In this document: positions 54,804-64,000 of the stretch, piece after piece | How the letters are laid out: each line of letters opens with the position of its first letter | Numbering within the stretch: position 1 is the stretch's first letter | NCBI GenBank assembly: GCA_033782935.1 | Contig: JAWQEG010001429.1 | Span: 964,001-1,028,000, forward strand | Direction of reading: 5' to 3' | DNA from: Petrolisthes cinctipes | Taxonomy: Eukaryota > Arthropoda > Malacostraca > Decapoda > Porcellanidae | DNA: 64,000 nt | Notes under the pieces: model-generated | Seen by the model: the letters and a program-made list of their open reading frames with translations, nothing else | The model's database searches: none | What the model was told of the DNA's origin: nothing | Position numbers and translations under genes: made by a program

Positions 54804-56257
54804 CTGGAGAAGAGGGGGTGTCTTGAACATATAGTGTCATTACGGTTGTTATGTGATATGGCTCAGAGAAAGAAACTAACTCTGTATGTGGTGTTTGTGG
54901 ATTTTTCACAAGCGTATGACATGGTCCCCAGGAGAACATTGTTTAAAATATTACGCAGATTAGAATGTGGGTCAGTGATGCTCTGTGCTCTGATTGCAAT
55001 GTATCAATTAACAGAAAGTATGATCGGGACAGTAGTGGTAACAATTACTCTGGGTGTACGGCAGGGGTCACCTTCATCATGTTTATTGTTTATTATATTT
55101 GTAAATGATCTCATAAAGATAATCCAAGAAGGATGTGAAGCAGACAGATTTTTAGCATGGATATATATTTTGGTTTTAATGGACGACACGTTGCTCCTTT
55201 CAACATCTCGAGGAAATATGATTAAGAAGATAAAATTACTCCAGAACTACTATATTGAATATGGAATGAAGATCAATCAATCAAAGACCAAATTTGTTGT
55301 TATCAGTGGTGGCGAGAGAGACAGAGAGCCATTGTTGGTGGATGGGTTGAGGGTAGAATGGTGTTACACCTATGCATATCTGGGTTCACCCTTCACTAGT
55401 GATGGCTGTGTGTCATCAGCTATAAAAGAACACACTATGATGAAAATGTGTCATGTTCTCAAATTTGTGTCTTTTGTAAATAAAAACAAAGATATCCCAT
55501 TTCTGGTTAATTAAGCGGAGAGTATTTGATGCAGCACTGATGTTGTCATTATTATATAGCTGTGAGTCGTGGCAGGATGGTAATCTTAAACCCATTGTTA
55601 AACTCTATAACTGGTGTCTTAAGCAATTACTTGGAGTGAGGAAAAATACATGTAATGATGTTTGTTATGCTGAGTCAGGATTCCCTCCCATACATGACCT
55701 AGTTCAGTATAATCAGCATATTTTTTGTTAATAAAATATGGCAGGAAAGATCTGAATACTTAGACGACCCTTTGGTATTTGTTATGAATACAGTAAAGAG
55801 TAGTAACACAGTGATGGGGAGGCTAATAACACACTATATTAGTAATGATGTTAAATATATAAAGCAGGCTATGCAAAGTGTAATTGATAGAATTTCTGTG
55901 TGACTCTTCAAGGAGATTAACATGCAAGGATATAAACCCAAGCTTCATAGTACATGACATATATAAGGTGAAACATAATGTTAATAAATATCAGAGGTTG
56001 TCCTTTACTGGGTTCAGAGTGAGTGGTCACTCTCTAGTATGTGAGACAGGACGATGGAATAGAAGGGGTCATGGCCGCTTACCTATGAATGAAAGAATAT
56101 GTGAATGTGGTAGTGTACAAACAGAGAGACACATCCTCCAGGACTGCCCATAAACTCAACACACTCGTGACAATCACCAGTTTGACAAAATAGAACAGGT
56201 GTTTACTGTTAAGTATTCAATGGCTGAAACATGTAAAATAATACAGGAACATGGTTA
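54804..56257 (+). pseudogene. Fragment of another LINE clade: RT and C-terminal zinc motif
   Basis: An RT begins at LEKRGCLEHI in the middle of the domain: VVFVDFSQAYDMVPR, GVRQGSPSSCLLF, a catalytic box reading LMDDTLL, and AYLGSPFTSDG. A frameshift near 55510 is followed by ESWQDGNLKP and, after more breaks, by the motif CECGSVQTERHILQDC (56104-56153), typical of LINE ORF2 C-termini. The catalytic aspartates are present but the LM replaces the usual YA. Truncated at the 5' side and dead. Confidence 0.8.
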
Positions 56258-56261
56258 AGAG

Positions 56262-57420
56262 ATAATAGATCATGTCTCTCTCAGCTATTACAATACCACA
56301 CAGAAATAATAAATGTCTTAGAAAATGGACAAAACGCAGATACTACTTACTTAGACTTTGCTAAGGCGTTTGACAAGGTAGACAATCATATTTTAACAAA
56401 AAAATTATAATATCAGTTTGGCATTACTGGAAAATTACTAGACTGGATCAATTATTTCTTTGCAGATAGAACACAGTCAGTGGTGGTAGAGGGAGTCGAG
56501 TCGGAGAAGTCAAAAGTATTAAGTGGTGTAGCCCAAGGATCAGTGATTGGACCAGTGTTATTTCTAATGTTTATGACAGATATGGATGAATATGTAGACT
56601 ACTGCCAAACCACCTCGTTCGCAGACGACACCCGGATGTTGGGCAGAGTGCAGACGATTGAAGATTGCAGAAAAATGCAGAACGACCTTACAAAAATATA
56701 CAGCTGGGTGCAATGCAACAATATGGAGTTCAACTCATCAAAGTGCAAACTACTTAGGTATACTCACCCCAGACACGAACCACTCGACTTTATTTACCGA
56801 GATCCGGCCGGACAAACCATACAAAAGAAAACAGAGATACGAGACCTAGGCATCATTATGAGCAACAAAGCAGATTTTGACACTCAAATAGACAACATGG
56901 TAAATAAAGCCAAACAACAGACTGGATGGATCTTACGTTCCTTTAAAACCAGGGAACCCCACGCTATCATTACGCTGTTTAAAACCATGGTATTACCAAT
57001 AATAGAATATTGCTGCCAATTATGGAACCCAACTAATATTGGACAGATACGGAAAATAGAAGCAGTACAAAGAACCTTTACTAACAAATTACAAAACATA
57101 GATGACATGAATTACTGGGACAGATTTAAATGCCTGAAACTTTACTCATTGGAGTGCAGAAAGGAAAGATATTTCATAATATACATCTGGAAAATTATCA
57201 ACCGACACTCACCGAACCTTAACCACCCCAATACTATCCAAGTGAAGGACACAGGCAGACGTGGACCATAATGTGTTCTCCCAAAGTTAAACGATAAGTA
57301 TCCACATATTACCACTCTCAAGGAAAAGTCTTTCACTGTGCATGGTCCCAAACTATTCAACTGTCTGCCGAAAAATCTACGCCCACTAGACTGCCCACTA
57401 TCAACATTTAAGAAAAACTA
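56262..57420 (+). pseudogene. LINE G ORF2 remnant (RT)
   Basis: YLDFAKAFDKVDNH is followed by a stop near 56408, then an open stretch to 57271 containing SGVAQGSVIGP (usual GVPQGS), SFADDTRML and GWILRSFKTRE, which matches LINE F. After 57271 there are more stops and a shift, with FTVHGPKLFNCLPK still readable. The FADD box is kept. Confidence 0.83.
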
Positions 57421-57588
57421 AACGAATTCCTGCTAACCAAAACAAACAAACCCGCTTTTCCACATTACTATCAACCATCGCCTTCAAACAGTTTGATTCA
57501 CCAACTACAGTAACAGCACTACAAGGACGGCACATCAGTAGTGTGACCCTGGACACCCAGATGTCCCAAGCTATACTTCAGGAACTTC
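56262..57588 (+). mobile_element. LINE G: 5'-truncated copy of the LINE F family
   Basis: Starts in the RT at RSCLSQLLQYH and ends with a 3' UTR (about 57420-57588) that, like that of LINE F, passes directly into TG composite minisatellite (CTTCAGG then TG). 5' truncation is normal for LINE insertions. Confidence 0.83.
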
Positions 57589-57594
57589 AGGTGT

Positions 57595-57626
<32 letters not shown>

Positions 57627-57673
57627 CTGTGTGTGTATGTGTGTGTATTCCTATATGTGTGTGTATATGTATT

Positions 57674-57716
<43 letters not shown>

Positions 57717-58105
57717 TTCTATGTGTGTCTGTGTGTGTGTATTTCTTCTTCTGCGTGTTTTATGTGTGTATTCCTATGTGTGTTAATGTGTGTGTATTCC
57801 TTCGTCTGTGTGTGTGTGTGTGTTTCTTCGTCTGTGTGTGTGTGTGTTCCTCTGTGTGTGTGTATATATGTGTGTGTGTGTGTGTGAATTTTTTCGAATG
57901 TGTATGTGTGTGTATTTCTTCTTCTGTTTGTGTGTGTGTGTGTGTGTGTGTGAGAGTATTTTTTCGTCTGTTTGTGTGTGTGTGTATTCCTATGTGTGTG
58001 TGTGTGTATGTGTACTCCTTCGTCTGTGTGTGTGTGTACGTGTATTCGTATGTGTGTGTGTGTGTGTGTGTGTGTATTCCTTTGTCTGTGTGTGTGTGTG
58101 TGTGT
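57589..58105 (+). repeat. TG composite minisatellite, block B (3' of LINE G)
   Basis: The same TG plus ATTCCTTCGTCTG linker composition as block A. It is interrupted at 58106 by an LTR-like insertion and resumes at 59211. Confidence 0.93.
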
Positions 58106-59210
58106 TGTTACGGACGGAGGGCAGAGATACGTTACAGTACTAGTCACTAGACTAGACTTACCCCAACGTTAGCTATCAACAGAATAAAGTAGCACTGGGT
58201 GGCAGGTATCTGACTATTGAAGTTATGAATGGTAAGTAAAAGAACAAACCCAGCCTATATGATAGAATGATAACACAACCCAAAGAGACCGTCCATACAT
58301 ATACCCAGGTTCGGGTACAATGAAGAAAAGATGATAGAGAAACTACTCTGACTTTCTATAATATATATAGACAATATGAACGAACACAAAGACATACAAT
58401 TAACACTGAAAGAATTAATAAATGAAATCAGGATTCCCAACTATGACAAAACGTGAGACAGAGTTCCCAGATTATATAATGCACTTGCAATAATCACTCA
58501 ATAATAATAGCACTATAGCACTTCACTGGCATATATAATAATGGAACATCAATGCATCACAACATACACGTAATAATATAATAATAAAAATATCAATACA
58601 CAAATATATATATAATAATAATAATAATGATATCAAGTTATAAGAGAGTGACCCTATGTTACTGTGAGAAGAATGTAGAAGTAAACACAATTATACTTAA
58701 CAAATACGTCTGGCGTGTCTCGTCCCGAACCGTACCACACTCAATCACTTACAAAACGCACACTAGCTTGCTGTCCCACGTCTCCCAAGTATCTGGCTCA
58801 CAAGGCCTACCCCCCGCTCTTATATACAGCCGGCTCGACAAAGAAGAGTGATCATGTTTCAACAGAGTTATAATCGTGTCTCCGAACTGTTCGTTAACGC
58901 AGACTTAAACACACATCACGCACACGCTCCCGTCTATCAACAACTAGGGGAAGTTACTAGAGACGAAAACAGACAATCTTCCCATCGCCACCTGCTATGG
59001 GGGAGGGAATGCGTACGAATCTAGAAAACATAGCTGGCCATGACACTCTCGACCTTCTGACACACATACACAAAGAGAATGGAATAATAAATAAGTTAAC
59101 TAAGGACTCAACACATCCGGGTGCGAGCCTCTATACCACACTCACAGCCACAACCAACTTTATAGGATAGCAATACTAACAAATCAATAATAATTCAGGC
59201 ACGCGTAACA
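58106..59210 (+). mobile_element. Probable solo LTR (1105 bp) inside the TG minisatellite
   Basis: It begins TGTTACGGACGG and ends CACGCGTAACA, that is, with the inverted ends TGTTACG/CGTAACA typical of Ty3/gypsy-type LTRs. It is flanked by GTGT on both sides, which fits a 4-bp target duplication but cannot be told apart from the host TG repeat. A TATATA motif lies near 58820 and AATAAATAA near 59088, in the order expected for an LTR on the plus strand. No coding sequence. Alternative: a TIR-bearing MITE. Confidence 0.65.
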
Positions 59211-59626
59211 GTGTGTATTCCTATGTGTGTTTGTGTGTGTATTCCTTCGTCTGTGTGTGTCTATGTGTGTGTGTGTGTCTGTGTGTGTGTGTGTGTGTGT
59301 GTGTATTTCTTCGTCTGTGTGTGTGTGTGTAATCCTTCGTCTGCGTGTGTCTGTGTGTGTGTGTGTGTATTCCTTCATCTGTGTGTGTGTGTGTGTATTC
59401 CTTTGCCTGCGTGTGTCTATGTGTGTGTGTATTCCTTCGTCTGTGTCACTGTGTGTGTGTGTGTCTGTGTGTGTGAGTGTATTCCTTCGTCTGTGTGTGT
59501 GTATTCCTTCGTCTGTGTGTGTGTGTATTCCTTCGTCTGTGTGTGTGTGTGTATTTCTTCGTCTGCGCCTGTGTGTGTGTGTGTGTGTATTCCTTTCGTT
59601 TGTGTATGTGTGTACTCCTTCGTCGA

Positions 59627-59660
<34 letters not shown>

Positions 59661-59689
59661 CCTTCGTCTGTGTTCTTACCTATTTGTTC
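59211..59689 (+). repeat. TG composite minisatellite, block C
   Basis: Continuation of block B after the LTR-like insertion, with the ATTCCTTCGTCTG linker at regular intervals. Confidence 0.93.
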
Positions 59690-60350
59690 TTACCTATTTG
59701 TATCTTTACAATTATCATATTTTTCTTGAAAGTTTTGTATGTTTTTGACACACACCACTTCTTCTGGTAATTTGTTTCATTCGTCTATTACTCTATTTGG
59801 AAACTTTATTTATGTACGTCTTTATCTAATCTTCTTTTAATTAATTTCTTTCTGTGTCCTCTCATTATAGGTATTCATTGTTGACACAAGTTCCCTATAT
59901 CAATATTTTTTTTTTTCTGTGACACATTTGTAAACCATAATCATATCTCCTCTCTTTTGTCTTTCTTCCAGTTTAGGTAATTTTAGTTTCTTTAGTCTTT
60001 CTTCATATCTTAGTTCTCTTAGACTTGGTACCGATCTTGTTGCTGCTCTTTGTACTTTTTCTAATTTGGTGATATGTTTCTTATAAAGTGGGTTCTATAC
60101 TACTGCAGCATATTATGTTATTATATTCTTGACCATTTCTTCGTCTATATAAGTGAAGGCCACTTTCATATTTACTAACAATGTATACATGTTTCTCACT
60201 TTTTCATTTATATGATCATCTGGTGTCAATTTCTTATTTATCATTAACCCCAAGTCTGTTTCTTTCTCTGCTTCATTTAATATTTTGTTTCCAAGTTTGT
60301 ATTGAAAATTTGGTCTTCTCTCAATTTTTCCAAACTTAATAAAATTAAGT
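59690..60350 (-). pseudogene. Decayed 3' fragment of an L2-like LINE ORF2
   Basis: On the minus strand the segment KLPKLEERQKRGDMIMVYK is readable at about 59930-59990. It is preceded by LRELRYEERLKK-like sequence, corresponding to the C-terminal part of LINE B ORF2 (LPTLEERRRRGDLIMVYRH). Stops and shifts are frequent. RT catalytic parts are missing. Confidence 0.72.
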
Positions 60351-60366
60351 TAATTAATTGTGTGTG

Positions 60367-60368
<2 letters not shown>

Positions 60369-60438
<70 letters not shown>
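60369..60438 (+). repeat. (GA)n microsatellite
   Basis: A pure GA tract of about 70 bp after TGTGTGTAT. Confidence 0.95.
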
Positions 60439-60442
<4 letters not shown>

Positions 60443-60499
60443 GATGGCAACATAAATTCGCATCCATCTCCTGTACATAATTAAAGGGAAAATTTTGTG

Positions 60500-60847
60500 T
60501 TGGTAAATCTGGAGCAACTAAATCCTCCAAACTATTCCAAGCAACAGAACACCATTATATTTGTTAAAGTTAAAGTTAAAGTTGCAGGGTTTTAGTTCTG
60601 GTATCTATCTCTGATGAGATACTCTCCAGAACTTCAGCCAGGCAAGCCCAATTCCCCACCATGGTGCCCAGCCATGGCAGTAACCCCCCAGTAAACAATT
60701 TTAAACTCTCGGGCCTGGGCGAGGCTCGATCTGCCGACCTCATAGATGCAAGGCAGGCGCATTACCACTGTACTAGCCAGGGGTAGTACATCAGTGGTCC
60801 TGTTTCCTGACATACTTTGGAGGAATCAAGGCACTCCAATGTACCAA
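60500..60847. mobile_element. MITE-like palindromic repeat, copy M5, split by a SINE
   Basis: The left arm TTGGTAAATCTGGAGCAACT (60500 on) and the right arm, TTTGGAGGAATCAAGGCACT then CCAATGTACCAA (to 60847), match M3. The middle contains a SINE of about 220 bp, so the SINE is younger than the MITE. Confidence 0.7.
60565..60787 (-). mobile_element. tRNA-Ala-derived SINE nested in MITE M5
   Basis: The minus strand from 60786 reads TGGCTAGTACAGTGGTAATG (A box region), a TGC anticodon loop in CTTGCATCTATGAGG, and a B box-like AGATCGAGCCT. This matches the layout of tRNA-Ala(UGC). It is followed by a body with a strong hairpin (GTTCTGG/CCAGAAC) and a 3' tail of CTTTAA repeats. The B box is degenerate. 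Confidence 0.72.
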
Positions 60848-60944
60848 AAGTGAATTACCACCTTAATAATCTTAATATGACCAGATAGTTGCATTCTGAA
60901 ACAGTTTTTATTCTAACAGCATATTTAATTTACCACATGAGAAC

Positions 60945-61019
60945 TATTATTGTTATTATTATTATTATTATTTTTATTATTTAATTCACCAAATGAGAAC
61001 TATTATTATTATTATTATA

Positions 61020-61112
<93 letters not shown>
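60945..61112 (+). repeat. (ATT)n microsatellite
   Basis: ATT triplets, nearly uninterrupted from about 61018 to 61112. On the minus strand they would be an (AAT)n tail of the sequence next to them. Confidence 0.95.
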
Positions 61113-61281
61113 TTGTTGAAGATAACTGCGAGCTCTGCGTTGTTTATTTTGTAGCAAATCTTTTCTAACTTACGAATTATTTTCTTAATATTGCTGGGGA
61201 GATGGAAAAGCAAATTACCAAGAGAGTTTATTGGCCTGACGTCTCGGCTTTCTCTAAAAGCCATTCTCAAAGCAATGAGTG
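61113..61281 (-). other. Unidentified segment, possibly the 3' end of another retroelement
   Basis: A segment of about 170 bp between the (AAT)n tail and the poly(A) of LINE E. On the minus strand it contains GCCGAGACGTCAGGCCAATA. The position upstream of an (AAT)n tail suggests a retroelement 3' end. I cannot name it. Confidence 0.35.
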
Positions 61282-64000
61282 TTTTTTTTTTTTTTTTTTT
61301 TTTTTCCTGGCCTATCGACCTTGGTGTTGGTCATTAAGGCCTTTATTTTATTTTATTTTATTTATTTTTATTTTATTTTATTTTTTGAAATTTACTTGTT
61401 ATTTTATTTATTTATTATTATTCTAAATTGAACTTCTTGCATATTATTTTATGCATTTATTAATTATTACTATTATTATTATCATTATTATTATTATAAT
61501 TATAATTATTTCTATTACATTTAAACTTAAAATTAAACTTATATACTAATTGTTTTTGTTTTCTTTTGTAACTTTATACAAATTTTACATCCTAGCTAAT
61601 AAACTAATCTATGTACCTACTCAACCAATTGCTAACTAGACTAATACCTATTCCAGCCAATCGCTAAACCTAGACAGACAAATCGCTAAACCTACTTTAG
61701 ACAATCACTAAACCTAGCTAATACATCATAATATACAATATATACAACACATAATTTATAACATTCATAATAGAAAAATAGACATACAAAATGGTAACAA
61801 CAATAGTAATAAAAAGTCACATCACTCTGATCAGTTCGGTCTCCCTCAAGAAAGTCATCAATTTATCAGTCACATCACCATCCCCATCACCTAAGAGAGC
61901 TGAGAGTGAGAAGGGGACTTTTACTGCATCGCAGTAACTTATGAGGGAATCACGTTCCCCCACAAATCGCCGACAATGCAGGATGATATGACTAATAGAT
62001 AACACCGCATTGCAGGTGTTACAATGCGGTGGAAAACGTTTGTCTATATATGGTTCTAGGTGTGTTATCCTGGTGCAGTTGGTTCGCACTCTTGAGAGGA
62101 TTCTTTCTTCTAAGCGGTTGGGCCGGTTACCAGTGGCCCAATTACCCAGTTGAGGCTTGATGGTAGAGATGTTTAGTCTGCTCCACTGACCTTGCCACAG
62201 AAGATAAATTGACTTCTTTCCGAGGGATAGACACGACTGTAAATCACGAGGGACGTCCCAAGTAACCTCGAGCTCTACAGCCGATTTTGCAAGTAAGTCT
62301 GCCCTTACATTGCCATAAATATGACAATGCCCGGGCACCCAGATCAGAGTAAAGGACTTGTTGCATAAGTGCAACTTATTAATGATGCGACCCTGGATTT
62401 CATTAGAAATCGTTTGACATGAGTTAATTGCCTGAAGGGCTGACTTGGAGTCTGAGAAAATTACTATTGAATTATAACGAGAATTTAGTGCATAGTCTAT
62501 GGCTTTGTCTATAGCAAAAAGTTCTGCTGTAAACACAGATGTATGTATCGGCAATCTGTACCTAAGTTCACATTTACTCGACCATACACTCGCACCCACA
62601 CATTCATCTAACTTGGAGCCGTCAGTGTACACGTGATGAGACCCCAGGTGACTGCGGATACCACCAAACAGGTGGTGTATCTCCAACTCCGGCGCCTTTT
62701 CTTTTGATGATGGTAACCACGATGTGTTGACGCCGAAGTTGGGTGTCTCCCACGGTGGTATCTTGCAGATGGTAAACTTGTCGCAGTCCCCGAGGTCTAT
62801 TTGTAGTTGTTGTTCTAGCTGGTGGAGGCATACAGCCAGTAGCCTCCGTCTTCCATGGTGAAGGTAGTGATGTTGTTGAAGGGAGGCACTGGCCACGTTA
62901 CCGATCTCCGACTTCCGGATCGTTGCCATAGCGGTGTTGAGTGCGTGTTGATCCCGTCGAAGTCGGAGAGGAGGTATGTTCGCCTCCACCTCCATCCTAG
63001 CTACACTTGTACACTTCAGAGCTCCCAAACACACACGTAAACATTTATTCTGGTACACATCCAATCTCCCTAATGTTGTATCTGATGCCGATCCATACAC
63101 CTGTGAGCCATAGTCTAGCTTTGTACGAATAAGGGTCTTATACACCATTAATAAAGATTTCCTGTCGGCTCCCCATGTGGTACCTGATAGGTACTTAAGG
63201 ACATTTAAAGGTTTTTCACAACAAACAAGCAAATTATTAACATGATGTGTAAAATTTAATCTTTGGTCAAAATGAATTTCTAAAAATTTAACAGAATTAT
63301 GAAATGGTACCGATTGGCCATCTAACGTTACGTTAATTTGAGGTACTCTACGTTTACTAAAAATTACTCCGGTACACTTAGGAACGGAAAACTTAAAGCC
63401 CAACTGTAAGGCCCATTGGTGGACAGAATCAAGCGCTGCTTGAATCCGTCCTACTGAAAATTGTGAATTATGTGACGAGTGCCACATTGCACAATCATCA
63501 GCATACAACGAGTATTTAAGATTTCTGGGGACTAGAGCTGATGACAGAATATCATTGATCATGATGTTAAAAAGTGTACGACTAAGCACGCTTCCCTGTG
63601 GCACCCCGTTCTCTTGGACAAAAATGTCCGATGTTACATTACAGGGAAGGGTGACAGAAGAAGTTCTGTCACGCAAAAAGTTGTTGATGAAACTGGGCAA
63701 ATTACCTCTTAAACCATAACCGTGAAGCTTCATCAGAATACTGTGTCGCCATGTCATGTCATAGGCTTAATGGATGTCCAAGAACACCCCTACCATGAAT
63801 TCTTTATTGGCAAATACCTTTGAAATGCAATGTTCCAGGTTCATCAAGTGATCAAACGTGCTCCGGTGTTTCCGGAAGCCACATTGTCGATCACTCAATA
63901 AACCCTTCGCTTCTAAAACAAAAAGTAGCCTATTATTTATCATTCTTTCCATGACTTTACAGAGGCAAGAAGTCAATGCAATAGGTCGAAATGAACTGGG
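61282..64000 (-). mobile_element. LINE E: diverged relative of the array LINE (runs off the right edge)
   Basis: A 24-base poly(T) (61282-61305) is the poly(A) tail on the minus strand. It is preceded by a 3' hairpin (GGCCT/AGGCC with inner GACC/GGTC, 61309-61341) and AATAAA. The 3' UTR (to 61816) is AT-rich. The ORF2 shares domain order and many blocks with the array LINE, so both belong to one family lineage, but the array uses a TAG-type tail instead of poly(A). Confidence 0.88.
61817..64000 (-). pseudogene. LINE E ORF2: RT-RNase H with one premature stop, N-terminus beyond the window
   Basis: The frame from 64000 down to 61817 is broken once, by TAA at 63767-63769, where the array has EKAYDM and this copy HxAYDM. 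RT: CGFRKHRST, GVPQGSVL, LYADDCAMW. RNase H: YTDGSK, AELFAID, FSDSKSA, GNVRADLLA. C-terminal finger CNTCNAVLSISHIILHC is close to that of array unit 3 and 4. The linker is short and lacks the Pro/Gly duplication of the array. Ends LRETELIRVM. Confidence 0.87.

Noticed and set aside
54256..55514. Long Cys/Val-rich open frames over TG tracts (also 57543-58150 and 59211-59770)
   Set aside because: Translations of (TG)n and CA repeats. Only the portion after 54804, which has RT motifs, is real coding remnant.
57970..58105. Hairpin or tRNA-like structure at the start of the LTR-like insertion
   Set aside because: No A or B box or cloverleaf can be drawn. The terminal inverted ends are explained by an LTR.

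Overview
The window looks like nuclear DNA of an arthropod, most probably a decapod crustacean. The evidence is a spliced gene with GT-AG introns, very dense dinucleotide and trinucleotide microsatellites, degenerate AACCT/TTAGG (arthropod telomere-type) repeats, and many non-LTR retrotransposons of I-like, L2/CR1-like and Crack/Rex-like types. No bacterial or organelle features were seen. The species call is inference.

Region 1 (1-23865, minus strand) is a head-to-tail array of one I-like LINE, with units of about 6.05 kb. A 5' fragment (unit 0) is followed by units 1 to 4, joined 3' tail to 5' end with only a short TAG-type tail between them. Each unit encodes a 454-residue ORF1 protein with three zinc knuckles. 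It also encodes an endonuclease - reverse transcriptase - RNase H ORF2 protein of about 1307 residues. Unit 4 (17806-23865) is open in both frames. Unit 3 has one nonsense codon, unit 2 is full of lesions, and unit 1 has a 1029-bp in-frame internal deletion plus other breaks. Most of the units are about 1 percent divergent, but a block of about 230 bp coding the C-terminal Cys-His finger of ORF2 differs by about 20 percent.

Region 2 (23866-46310) is a host gene on the plus strand. Eight coding exons (24255-45630) splice in perfect phase to a 689-residue protein. It has a signal peptide, an ectodomain of three tandem modules each coded by an exon pair (phase 1 to 0, then 0 to 1), an acidic N-glycosylation-rich stalk, a transmembrane helix and a short tail. 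I do not recognise the family. A minus-strand CCAAT/TATA pair lies between the array and the gene. Introns 1, 4 and 5 each hold a different LINE, all antisense to the gene, plus microsatellites, a 20-bp minisatellite, telomere-like repeats and copies of a palindromic MITE.

Region 3 (46310-64000) has no host gene that I can see. It holds a run of minisatellites (periods of about 80-88, 83, 70 and 30 bp), a LINE with CCCH zinc fingers in ORF1, a second truncated copy of that family, and a fragment of another RT clade. It also has a TG-rich composite minisatellite interrupted by a probable solo LTR, a decayed L2-like fragment, a tRNA-Ala-derived SINE nested in a MITE, and a diverged relative of the array LINE running off the right edge.

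The strongest leads are the LINE array with its localized variable cassette and AUG-less ORF2, and the uncharacterised modular receptor-like gene next to it.
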